NCBI GenBank assembly: GCA_029101005.1
Contig: JAQXQE010000026.1
Span: 1 to 36,392 of the forward strand
DNA length: 36,392 bases
Source of the DNA: Bacillota bacterium
Lineage (GTDB): Bacteria > Bacillota > Clostridia > Peptostreptococcales > Anaerovoracaceae
Reading direction: 5' to 3'
The position numbers and the translations under genes are program-made. Shown in pieces: positions 22,075 to 30,248 of this stretch. Every line of letters begins with the position of its first letter. Within the stretch, counting starts at the first letter, position 1. The notes below the pieces were generated by a model. It saw only the letters and a list, made by a program, of their open reading frames with translations, did no database searches and was not told the origin of the DNA.

Positions 22075-22962
22075 ATGGATACGAGATATATCAGAGAATT
22101 TGTAATACTTGCAGACTGCCTCAGTTACAGTGAAGCTGCCAATCAGCTCTTCATATCGCAGTCAGCATTGTCGAAGCACATTATGACACTCGAGAAGGAA
22201 GTCGGCCAGACACTCTTCAAGCGCACCACGAGAAGCATCGAATTGAGCGATGCTGGAAGCATTTTCCTTCACTACGCAACGAAGATTGCTCTCATCGATG
22301 AGGACTGCCGTATCGCACTCGACGCATATAACCGCAGGCGAAACAAGACCGTCACTCTGGCTGTTATTCAGAATCCGGAGTACTACAACCTCGCCAAGTA
22401 CGTAGTTGCTTTTCGTCATGCCAATCCAGAGCTGACGCTCAATCTCGTTGAGGAAGATGAAAAAGGAATGAAAGACCTCTTCGATCGCAAGGAGGTCAAC
22501 CTGATTGCCACCTTCGAGCCAGATCTCACGAAGTACAACTTCATGCCTATGGTCGAGAATTCCGTGGTCGCACTGGTTAATTCGAGCAGTCACCTCGCGA
22601 ACAAGGAGAGCATCTCGATGCACGACCTTTCCGAGGAGAGACTCCTTCTTCCGAAGCGCAACTCTACGATGTCGAGAGTCTGCCTTCAGGCTTTTTGCGA
22701 GGCAGGAATCGTGCCGGACATCTTCTACGAAGGAAGTTCGATGGGCTGTACTGAGCTGGTAAAAGAAGGCCTCGGTACGTCGCTACATGCCCGCGAGTTC
22801 GCAAGTGCTGTAGTCAGCGAGGGGGACCCTCATCTTCGCATGGTCGAAGTCGACCCACCGATACACTATCGATACGGAATTGTGTACCGCGACGAGAGCG
22901 AACTATCGGAAGCCGAACATGCTTTTCTCAGGCTAGCAAGAATGTATGAATTACAGAAATAA
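22075..22962 (+). CDS. LysR-family transcriptional regulator
   Basis: A 295-residue regulator of standard size. Residues 1-60 are the LysR winged helix-turn-helix (YIREFVILADCLSYSEAANQLFISQSALSKHIMTLEKEVG). Residues 90-290 are the periplasmic-binding-like effector domain. It is divergent from the DUF5692-oxidoreductase operon and has dyads in the shared intergenic region, so it most likely controls that operon in response to a small molecule. AGAGGA precedes the ATG. Confidence 0.92.
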   Translation: MDTRYIREFVILADCLSYSEAANQLFISQSALSKHIMTLEKEVGQTLFKRTTRSIELSDAGSIFLHYATKIALIDEDCRIALDAYNRRRNKTVTLAVIQNPEYYNLAKYVVAFRHANPELTLNLVEEDEKGMKDLFDRKEVNLIATFEPDLTKYNFMPMVENSVVALVNSSSHLANKESISMHDLSEERLLLPKRNSTMSRVCLQAFCEAGIVPDIFYEGSSMGCTELVKEGLGTSLHAREFASAVVSEGDPHLRMVEVDPPIHYRYGIVYRDESELSEAEHAFLRLARMYELQK

Positions 22963-23037
22963 GAACGAACAATATGCAATATAGAACAGATAGATACGAA
23001 GAAGCTCATTCCGCTCTTCGTCAAATTCTAGCAAGCA

Positions 23038-23065
23038 AAAGCAGGAGCCCGCAGGCTCCTGCTTT
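23038..23065. terminator. Bidirectional terminator between lysR and hypB
   Basis: AAAGCAGGAGCC pairs with GGCTCCTGCTTT around a 4-nt loop. It lies between the convergent LysR gene and the hypB operon, with T runs on both sides. Confidence 0.85.
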
Positions 23066-23068
23066 GTC

Positions 23069-23731
23069 TTATTTCTTCATATTGCTCTCGAGCCATTCAA
23101 CGACTGCATCGAGCCCCTCGCCAGTCTTACCGCTGATGCGGAAAAGCTTAGTCTCAGGGTTCAGGCTGTGGATGCGTTCCTCCGCCTTATCGAAGTCGAA
23201 ATCGAAGTAGTCGATTGCGTCTATCTTGTTAATCAGAATTGCATCGCATACCGAGAACATGAGTGGATACTTGAGAGGCTTGTCGTCTCCCTCAGTAATA
23301 CTCCAGATCATCACATTCTTGTGGGCACCCGTGTCGAACTCGGCAGGACATACCATATTGCCGATGTTCTCGAGAATCAGAAGGTCGAGTCCTTCTGTAT
23401 CATACTCGGCAATAGCTCTCGCAGTCATATCCGCATCGATATGACAGAGTCCGCCGTTATGAATCTGCAGCGACTGAATTCCAGTGAGGTCTGCAACCTT
23501 CTGCGCATCGAGGCTTGTCTCGATATCTACATCCATCTCGCCGATCTTGTACTTGTCTTTCATAAGATTAACAAGTGATGCGAGAGTAGTAGTCTTGCCG
23601 GCACCAGGTCCAGACATAACGTTGATAAAGAGTGTACCGTTCTCATCCATCATCTTGCGGATGCTCTCAGCAGTACTCTCATTCTGAGCAAAAATGCTCT
23701 CTTCAATCTTGATTACCTTAACCTCTGCCAT
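23069..23731 (-). CDS. hypB: HypB, nickel-insertion GTPase (copy 1)
   Basis: A 220-residue SIMIBI GTPase. The P-loop GPGAGKTT lies at 41-48, and NKIDAIDYF is the guanine-binding motif. NGGLCHIDADM places Cys 97 and His 98 at the GTPase metal site, and NIGNMVCPAEFDTG is the conserved HypB segment. The N-terminal CXXCGC nickel site of E. coli HypB is absent. It works with HypA to load Ni into a metalloenzyme. It is the last gene of the operon, overlapping the upstream hypB by one base (TAATG). Two adjacent, diverged hypB genes are unusual. Confidence 0.92.
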   Translation of the reverse strand: MAEVKVIKIEESIFAQNESTAESIRKMMDENGTLFINVMSGPGAGKTTTLASLVNLMKDKYKIGEMDVDIETSLDAQKVADLTGIQSLQIHNGGLCHIDADMTARAIAEYDTEGLDLLILENIGNMVCPAEFDTGAHKNVMIWSITEGDDKPLKYPLMFSVCDAILINKIDAIDYFDFDFDKAEERIHSLNPETKLFRISGKTGEGLDAVVEWLESNMKK

Positions 23732-24399
23732 TACTCGTTCCAGCCTTTCACACGCTCTACAAGATAGTCAGCGAGTTCCTTCACTCCCTCACCTGTCTTA
23801 GCTGAGATATAGAAAAGCTTCATCTCAGGGTTCAGCTTTCTAACATAGCCCTCCATACGCTCCTTGTTGAAGTCGAATACAGGAAGAGCATCAATCTTAT
23901 TGACTACCATAACATCAGCAACCTCATACATAAGAGGATACTTAGCAGGCTTGTCGTCTCCCTCTGGAACAGAGAGTATTGTCATATTGATAGCAGCACC
24001 CGTATCGAACTCTGCAGGACATACGAGATTGCCTATATTCTCAAGAACGATGAGGTCGAGGTCATCTCTTCCAAAGGCTCTGATTCCCTGACGTGTCATA
24101 TCTGCATCGAGGTGGCACATTCCGCCAGTGTGAAGTTGGATAGCAGGAACGCCAGCAGCCTGCATAGTGTAAGCATCAACATCTGAATCGATGTCAGCCT
24201 CCATAACACCCCATTTCAGTCTGCCCTCGAAGGCCTTGTTCAGTGCAAGCAGCGTTGTTGTCTTGCCGCTGCCTGGACTGGACATCAGATTGAGGAGGCA
24301 AGTCTTCTGAGACTTGAGTTCCTGTCTGAGCACCTCAGCATCAGCATCATTGTCGTCGAGAATAGTCTCCTTGAGCTTGATAATATCTATATCTTTCAT
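23731..24399 (-). CDS. hypB: HypB, nickel-insertion GTPase (copy 2)
   Basis: A 222-residue paralogue of the next gene. P-loop SPGSGKTT (41-48), metal-site Cys 95 and His 96 in GGMCHLDADM, NIGNLVCPAEFDTG, and NKIDALPVF. It also lacks the N-terminal Cys-rich nickel motif. The two copies differ throughout, so this is an old duplication and each may have its own role or they may form a heterodimer (inference). It lies 31 bp after hypA; the RBS is weak (AAAGAG). Confidence 0.92.
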   Translation of the reverse strand: MKDIDIIKLKETILDDNDADAEVLRQELKSQKTCLLNLMSSPGSGKTTTLLALNKAFEGRLKWGVMEADIDSDVDAYTMQAAGVPAIQLHTGGMCHLDADMTRQGIRAFGRDDLDLIVLENIGNLVCPAEFDTGAAINMTILSVPEGDDKPAKYPLMYEVADVMVVNKIDALPVFDFNKERMEGYVRKLNPEMKLFYISAKTGEGVKELADYLVERVKGWNE

Positions 24400-24430
24400 A
24401 TCGAATCTCTTTCGGTATCAAAGATAGAGG

Positions 24431-24775
24431 CTATTCAGCCTCTATCTCCTTAATGTTCATCTCCTGTCCGCGGAGAAGCCAGGTCTCCCCGCTTCCGCAG
24501 TATGGACATGTTTTTCCATATTTTACAGTTGGATACTGTTTCTTGCAAGAGTCACACCAGGTAATTGCTGGCAGAACCTCCATCTTGAGCTCCGCTCCAT
24601 CGGTAAAAGGATCTTTCTTTGAGTACCACTTCCAGTAGTCCTCGAGGTAATGTGTAACGATACCTGATACCTCTCCGAACTCAAGCGTGATTGAATGAAG
24701 CTTCTTGAGATCGTTCTCTACAGCCAGCTCCTTAACCTGCTTGACTACATAATTGATAATACCTAATTCGTGCAT
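24431..24775 (-). CDS. hypA: HypA, nickel metallochaperone
   Basis: A 114-residue protein, the standard length. It begins MHELG, where the N-terminal amine and His 2 bind nickel. Cys 74, 77, 90 and 93 (CDSC and CPYC) form the zinc site. It delivers Ni to a client enzyme with HypB. AAGGAGA sits just before the start. It lies directly between the oxidoreductase copy 2 gene and the hypB pair in one operon. Confidence 0.95.
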   Translation of the reverse strand: MHELGIINYVVKQVKELAVENDLKKLHSITLEFGEVSGIVTHYLEDYWKWYSKKDPFTDGAELKMEVLPAITWCDSCKKQYPTVKYGKTCPYCGSGETWLLRGQEMNIKEIEAE

Positions 24776-24793
24776 TAATGTCTCCTTCAGAAG

Positions 24794-27580
24794 CTACTTG
24801 CCCAGCTTCTCAGCCATCTTTCTCTTGATGATCTTAACCTCTCTCTTTGCAGCATAAGGTCCGATGTGCTTGAACTTATCCTCTGCAATGACCATCTTTG
24901 AATAGCTGTCAGGTCTTGTTCTTCTGAGCTTGATAGCATCAAACTCGCACTGTACTGTACACATACCGCATCCGAGGCAGACATTAGTATCAACTACTGA
25001 ACGTCCGCAAGTGAGACATCTGGAAGCCTCCTGCTTGATCTGCTCCTCTGTAAGTGAGAGTCTCTCATCATTCATTGTGAGAACCTTGCTCTCATCGATA
25101 GCAACCTTAGCTCTTGCAGGCTTCTTGTATGCGTCTACAGGAAGTACTACGTTCTCCTTATCAAGAGTCTTGAAGATTCTTGTATTTCTGTGAATAGTCA
25201 GTGACTGTCCCTTGTTAACGAATCTGTGGAGTGATACTGCACCCTCACGACCAGTAGCGAGAGCGTCTACCACGAACTTCTGTCCTGTGTAAGCATCTCC
25301 TCCTACGAAGATGTCAGGCTCTGCAGTCTGCAGTGTTACAGGGTCAGCCTTAGCAGTTCCGTTCTTATTGAACTCTACAGCTGTGCCAGCAAGGAGTTCC
25401 TTCCACTCAACCTTCTGTCCGATGCAGTAGAGAACTGTTGCGCATGTCTCCTCTGTTGTCTCGCTGTCATCGAACATAGGATCGAATCTGCCCTCAGCGT
25501 TCTTAACGCTTACGCACTTATGGAACTTGATGCCCTTGCACTTGCCTGCCTCTGCAACAATCTCTGTCTGGCCCCATCCAGCATGAATCTCGATGCCCTC
25601 GGCCTCGCAGTATGCCTGGTCCTCACCGCCCATTGGCATATCGTCATAGCTCTCAAGGCAGAAAAGCTTAACATTCTTAGCTCCCCATCTTCTTGCTGTT
25701 CTTGCTACATCAGCACCGATGTTACCACCACCGATTACAACAACATTGCCTCTGAGCTTCTTAGCTGTTCCCTCATTAACAGCCTTGAGGAAGTCGATAC
25801 CTGACATTACGCCCGCAGCATCATCATTAGGGATGTTCAGCTTGCCACCGCTCTGGAGACCAACAGCTACGAAGAAGCCCTCGAAGCCCTGCTCTCTGAG
25901 CTCTGGGATAGTAACATCCTTACCAACCTCAACGCCTGTTCTGAACTCGACACCCATCTCTCTGAGGATGTCAATCTCAGCGTTAACAACGTCCTTCTCA
26001 AGGCGGAAGTTAGGAATTCCATTAGTCATCATTCCACCGAGAGTCTTCTCCTTCTCAAAGACTACTGGTGTGTATCCCTCTATTGCGAGGAAGTATGCGC
26101 AAGCAAGACCTGCAGGACCTGCACCGATGATAGCAATCTTCTTGTCGATCTTATCTCTTGTGCATGACTGCATTGGTGGAACGTATCTGTGCTCAGCATT
26201 GAGATCCTGCTCAGCGATGAACTTCTTGATATCGTCGATAGCCAGTGGATCATCAACGCTGTTTCTCATACACTCCTGCTCACAGTACTTGTGGCAGATT
26301 GATCCACAGACAGCTGGGAATGGGTTATCCTTCTTGATCAGCTTGAGAGCATCCTGATATCTGCCCTCGCTTGCCATCTTGATGTATCCCTGAATAGCGA
26401 TGTGGAGTGGACAAGCAGCCTTACATGGTGCAGTACCTGAGTCGTAAGTCTGGATAACTCCGTTCTCGTTTCTGTAGTTCTTGCTCCACATATGCTCTCC
26501 CCATGGAAGATCATCTGGAAGAGGCTTCTTAGGATACTCAACAACTCCATCCTTTGTGCAGAGCTTCTGTCCGAGCTTAGGAGCTCCTGCTGGACAAACC
26601 TCTACGCACTTACCGCAGGCTACGCACTTCTCTGCATCAACATGTGCTGTGTATGGTGTAGCTGACATATTAGGTGTGTTAAAGAGCTGTGATGTTCTAA
26701 GAGCGTTACATACTCCAATTGCACAGTTACAGATACCGAAGATCTTCTCCTCGCCATCGATATTTGTGATCTGGTGAACGTAGCCCTTCTCCTCAGCCTT
26801 CTGGAGAATCTCAATTGCCTCTTCATATGTGATGTCGTGACCCATGCCTGTCTCACGACAGTAATCAGCGAAGTCACCTACTCCGATACACCACTCAGCC
26901 TCGAGGTCTCCTGAACCCTCACCTCTTACTGTCTGCTGTCTTCTGCATGAACAGATACCAACTCCAATCTGTCCCTCATACTTCTTCAGCCAGTGTGAAA
27001 TGTGCTCGATGTCGAGTGACTTTGTCTCTGTTGGGATAGCTGCCTCAACAGGGATTACGTGCATTCCGATTCCTGCTCCTCCTGGAGGAACCATCTCAGT
27101 GATTCCAGCAAGTGGAAGGAATGTCATTCTCTCGAAGAAATCAGCAGACTCTGGATACTTGTCTGTGATTCCATCTCTCATTACTGTGATCTCAGCACCA
27201 CCAGGAACGAACATCTCGAGCGTCCATCTTGTCTCGTGGTTAGGATTCTTGCCATCAAGATTCTCCTTGTTATAGACAACCTGGCTCATCTGTGGGAGTA
27301 CATCCCAGAGTAGCTTCTCAAGATATGCGTCATCAAAGTCGCACATCTCAGCCATCTGTGCCTTTGTGTAGTGATGTCTCTTCTTCATCTGAAGCATCAG
27401 ATCGAGCGCATCATCAGCAGCCTTCTCACCGAACAGATCTCTGCCGTGCTTCCAAGCTGCCATAAGTCCCCAGTACTCTGGAGAATTCTTAGTAACCTTC
27501 TCAACCTTGAGCATTACAGGAGCTCTATCGGAGATCTTGGCACCAAGCTTACAAATCTTCTCATCTCTTGTTAAAGCCAT
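24794..27580 (-). CDS. Multi-domain Fe-S/FAD NAD(P)-linked oxidoreductase (copy 2)
   Basis: About 928 residues with the same domain order as the copy at 18028-20820 and long stretches of near identity. It has the N-terminal domain with CSCR and CNCAIGVC, a [4Fe-4S] site (CVACGKCVEVC), the GltD-type cysteines (PCKAACPLH, CGSICHKYCEQEC), FAD site GAGPAG, NAD(P) site GGGNIG and C-terminal CLTC and CLGCGMCTVQC. The start at 27580 has GAGGTG at proper spacing; the frame extends to 27649 but that part overlaps the promoter. It heads an operon with hypA and two hypB genes, so it or a partner may depend on nickel (inference). Substrate unknown. Confidence 0.85.
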   Translation of the reverse strand: MALTRDEKICKLGAKISDRAPVMLKVEKVTKNSPEYWGLMAAWKHGRDLFGEKAADDALDLMLQMKKRHHYTKAQMAEMCDFDDAYLEKLLWDVLPQMSQVVYNKENLDGKNPNHETRWTLEMFVPGGAEITVMRDGITDKYPESADFFERMTFLPLAGITEMVPPGGAGIGMHVIPVEAAIPTETKSLDIEHISHWLKKYEGQIGVGICSCRRQQTVRGEGSGDLEAEWCIGVGDFADYCRETGMGHDITYEEAIEILQKAEEKGYVHQITNIDGEEKIFGICNCAIGVCNALRTSQLFNTPNMSATPYTAHVDAEKCVACGKCVEVCPAGAPKLGQKLCTKDGVVEYPKKPLPDDLPWGEHMWSKNYRNENGVIQTYDSGTAPCKAACPLHIAIQGYIKMASEGRYQDALKLIKKDNPFPAVCGSICHKYCEQECMRNSVDDPLAIDDIKKFIAEQDLNAEHRYVPPMQSCTRDKIDKKIAIIGAGPAGLACAYFLAIEGYTPVVFEKEKTLGGMMTNGIPNFRLEKDVVNAEIDILREMGVEFRTGVEVGKDVTIPELREQGFEGFFVAVGLQSGGKLNIPNDDAAGVMSGIDFLKAVNEGTAKKLRGNVVVIGGGNIGADVARTARRWGAKNVKLFCLESYDDMPMGGEDQAYCEAEGIEIHAGWGQTEIVAEAGKCKGIKFHKCVSVKNAEGRFDPMFDDSETTEETCATVLYCIGQKVEWKELLAGTAVEFNKNGTAKADPVTLQTAEPDIFVGGDAYTGQKFVVDALATGREGAVSLHRFVNKGQSLTIHRNTRIFKTLDKENVVLPVDAYKKPARAKVAIDESKVLTMNDERLSLTEEQIKQEASRCLTCGRSVVDTNVCLGCGMCTVQCEFDAIKLRRTRPDSYSKMVIAEDKFKHIGPYAAKREVKIIKRKMAEKLGK

Positions 27581-27638
27581 CTTAACACCTCTTCTTCCGC
27601 GAGAACATAGTCCTCGTATTCTAGTTAGATTTGGTTTT

Positions 27639-27667
27639 ATTATACACATTCGTTAAAAATGTCGCAA
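27639..27667 (-). promoter_or_regulatory. Promoter of oxidoreductase-hypABB operon
   Basis: On the - strand TTGCGA (27667-27662), 17-nt spacer, TATAAT (27644-27639), giving a leader of about 50 nt. Confidence 0.65.
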
Positions 27668-27712
27668 ATAGAAAAACCTAATCCAGGGATATCAGAAATA
27701 CTCTCACACTAT

Positions 27713-27735
27713 AAAAGCGGACCTTTACGGTCCGC
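27713..27735. terminator. Terminator after TIGR00300-type gene
   Basis: GCGGACC (27717-27723) pairs with GGTCCGC (27729-27735) around loop TTTAC, with a T run on the - strand. It lies 18 bp past the stop of the upstream - strand gene. Confidence 0.8.
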
Positions 27736-27752
27736 AATTTTATCTATTCCCG

Positions 27753-28868
27753 CTATGGCATTCTCTCGATCTCTGGCTCGTGTACCTCGAGTCCCTTCGC
27801 AAGATGTACGATGAAGTCCTGCGCATTTGTGATTATACCCTTTGCACTCAGGCTTCCTCTGTCACTCAGCTTGTTAACTGCGAACTCAGCGATATCGACG
27901 CAGTAGAAGTATACCTGTCTTACAGTTCCATCCTCGAGAACTCGGTATGATGGAGTCATATTGCCAGTCGCAATTGAGTGAAGCATTGTCGCCATACAGA
28001 TTACTGTAGTCGCTCCGCGAACCTCGTTACGCATAGCATCCTGAGCCTCATATACATCTCCGAATACTGGAGGAAGCGGACCGTCATCTCTGATTGAACC
28101 ACCGAGCACATATGGAACGTGGTTCTTCTCGCAGCTGTAGATGATACCGTTATCTATCTTCTCCTCCTCGATGAACTTGGCAATGCTGCCGTGATATCTC
28201 ACGCGATTGATAGTCTCGAGGTGATTATAGTGTCCGTTCGGTGCACTCTTCTGAGAATAGATATTCTGGCCGAGAGCAGTTGTGAGATATGCCGCCTCAA
28301 GGTCGTGAGTTGCAAGCGCATTACCTGCCAGCAGTGCGTGAACATAACCGCCATTGATAATCTTAGAGAAAGCCTCTCTCGCATCGTAGTCGAAGGCAAA
28401 AGCCGGACCCATTACCCAGACGATCTTGCCGTGGTCTCTCTCGTACTTGAGAATCTCATAGAGTTCGTCATAGTCGATCGAGAAAGCTGTCTCTCTTGAT
28501 CTCGAGCTTCTAAAGGCAAATACATCTGCCGCCTCCTGCTTCTCACCGAAGCCATTAGGATGTACGTAGATTCCGTCCTCGCATTTCTCAGTTCTTCCAA
28601 CCGCAACGAGTTCGTCCTTCTTGAGTCTTCTGAACTCAACTACCTCAATCTTGCCGTCTTTGAGAACAGGAACGCAGTCCATACGGCTCTCCTCAGCCAT
28701 GAGCCACTCGCCGTCTACCTTGAAGTACTCGGGAAAAATGCTCATCGCATGGAAGTCTTCAGGCGCTACGCCATCCGCTGGGCAAGGAAGGAAAGTAGCA
28801 TTCGGGCAGCTTGTGAACTGCTCCTGAGTAAAGTCCGGATGTGTATATTTTCTAAGTCTAATTGTCAT
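27753..28868 (-). CDS. TIGR00300-type (LOR/SDH-like, archaeal ornithine cyclodeaminase-like) protein
   Basis: A 371-residue cytoplasmic protein. I place it in the TIGR00300 (LOR/SDH) family from segments such as GKIVWVMGPAFAFDYDAREAF, GYVHALLAGNALATHDLEAAYL, GGSIRDDGPLPPV and RGATTVICMATMLHSIATGNM. Archaeal members are NAD-dependent ornithine cyclodeaminases (ornithine to proline plus ammonia), and plant relatives belong to lysine breakdown. The activity here is not proven by sequence. AAGGAGG precedes the ATG. It is a single gene between the nickel operon and the nickel/cobalt transporter, with no other amino-acid gene nearby. Confidence 0.65.
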   Translation of the reverse strand: MTIRLRKYTHPDFTQEQFTSCPNATFLPCPADGVAPEDFHAMSIFPEYFKVDGEWLMAEESRMDCVPVLKDGKIEVVEFRRLKKDELVAVGRTEKCEDGIYVHPNGFGEKQEAADVFAFRSSRSRETAFSIDYDELYEILKYERDHGKIVWVMGPAFAFDYDAREAFSKIINGGYVHALLAGNALATHDLEAAYLTTALGQNIYSQKSAPNGHYNHLETINRVRYHGSIAKFIEEEKIDNGIIYSCEKNHVPYVLGGSIRDDGPLPPVFGDVYEAQDAMRNEVRGATTVICMATMLHSIATGNMTPSYRVLEDGTVRQVYFYCVDIAEFAVNKLSDRGSLSAKGIITNAQDFIVHLAKGLEVHEPEIERMP

Positions 28869-29165
28869 ATCTAGCCTCCTTGCATAGTTATTGTGCTAAT
28901 TACATTATTGCTTGTCACCGTTGATGTGATGATCGAAATAAGCACAACAAACTAGGCAATAACCAGTAGGAATGCCAGCATATATATTGAAGATTTCTTA
29001 AGTATCTGTTTCTTCATATCTTGATTATATATCCCTAACGCACTCTTGTGAACCCCGCCGTATGCCAAAGATTTTAGTAAAAAACAACCCCCTAGGAGGC
29101 TTGTAGGCGTGAGTTACACGTGCAAGAATATGGTCAAGAGATAGAACAATCCGGAGGTTATTACT
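28869..29165. promoter_or_regulatory. Divergent regulatory region before nikMN
   Basis: About 300 bp without a gene. An imperfect 15-nt inverted repeat around TTGTGCT (28891-28897) and AGCACAA (28941-28947) sits in the leader of the TIGR00300-type gene. Near nikMN, CTTG (29100-29103) pairs with CAAG (29123-29126), and CGTG (29108-29111) with CACG (29117-29120). No cobalamin riboswitch B12 box, NiCo riboswitch core or NikR site (GTATGA-N16-TCATAC) is recognised. Confidence 0.4.
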
Positions 29166-30248
29166 ATGCATATGGCAGACGCATTGCTCGCACCTGCAGT
29201 TGCTACTACAATGTATGCGGCTTCAGCTATTGCGGCGGGCACATCAGTATATCAGTTAAAGAAAGAGAACAGAATCGAGCTCGATTACAGCAAAGAGAAG
29301 CTTCCTACTATGGCTGTAATGGCTGCCCTGGTCTTCGCTGGTCAGATGATCAACTTCACAATTCCAGGCACAGGTTCTTCAGGACATATATGTGGAGGTA
29401 TGCTGCTTGCGGCATTACTTGGACCGTGGGCTGGATTCTTGTGTATGATAGCAGTCCTTCTTATCCAGGGACTTTTCTTCGCGGATGGCGGACTTATGGC
29501 ACTGGGTGCTAATATCTGGAATATGTCATTCTATGGATGTATTCTCGGATACTTCCTCATCTACAAGCCAATTATGAGAAGTAAGCTCTTCAGCAGCAGC
29601 GGAGAGAAAGCAGGAACAAGATTCAAAATCATCCTTGCGTCAGTACTCGGATGTGTACTAACATTACAGTGCGGTGCATTCTCAGTAGTAATTGAGACAT
29701 CACTCTCAGGAATCACAGAGCTTCCATTCGGTGCTTTCGTTGCACTTATGCAGCCAATTCACCTTGCAATTGGAACAGTAGAGGGTCTCGCTACAGCTGC
29801 AGTTCTCTGCTTCATCTATGAGGCAAGACCTGAGCTTCTGAGAGAGCTCAATGCCAAGGAGAGCGATGGACGCTGCTCATTCAAAGGCGCGATTGCTATT
29901 CTCGGTATCACCGTTCTTGTAATAGGTGGTGGACTTTCACTCCTCGCAAGTGGTAATCCAGATGGACTTGAGTGGTCTCTCTTCGGCAACGAGGAAGGCG
30001 GATACTCAGCTAATATGGGACTCGATGAGGAGAACTACGGAGTTGACAGTAGCGCAGCACAGACAGCGCAGGATATCCAGGAGTCAACTTCATTCCTGCC
30101 TGATTACGCATTTGCTAATGACGGAGAGAATGCGCTCGGAACAACAGTTTCCGGAATAGTCGGATCGGTAATGGTAGCAATAATCGCAGCTATCATCTGC
30201 GTCATCGGCAGCAATAGAAAAAATAGAAAGAAAAGACACAGTAGATGA
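29166..30248 (+). CDS. cbiM: NikMN-type nickel/cobalt ECF transporter substrate-binding membrane protein
   Basis: A 360-residue protein. It starts MHMADALL, the CbiM/NikM signature in which the free N-terminus and His 2 coordinate the metal. About seven helices follow (residues 1-220). A C-terminal part with NPDGLEWS (PDGLE motif) and a last helix near residue 335 matches the NikN/CbiN-like subunit. So M and N components are fused, as in many nickel systems. Basic tail RKNRKKRHSR. Overlaps cbiQ by 4 bp (ATGA). Nickel rather than cobalt is favoured by the nearby hypAB genes and the PDGLE fusion, but both are possible. Confidence 0.88.
   Translation: MHMADALLAPAVATTMYAASAIAAGTSVYQLKKENRIELDYSKEKLPTMAVMAALVFAGQMINFTIPGTGSSGHICGGMLLAALLGPWAGFLCMIAVLLIQGLFFADGGLMALGANIWNMSFYGCILGYFLIYKPIMRSKLFSSSGEKAGTRFKIILASVLGCVLTLQCGAFSVVIETSLSGITELPFGAFVALMQPIHLAIGTVEGLATAAVLCFIYEARPELLRELNAKESDGRCSFKGAIAILGITVLVIGGGLSLLASGNPDGLEWSLFGNEEGGYSANMGLDEENYGVDSSAAQTAQDIQESTSFLPDYAFANDGENALGTTVSGIVGSVMVAIIAAIICVIGSNRKNRKKRHSR

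Noticed and set aside
29035-29165. Cobalamin riboswitch before the nikMN/cbiM gene
   Set aside because: No B12 box or the usual conserved junction sequences are visible; the leader is also too short for a full cobalamin riboswitch.
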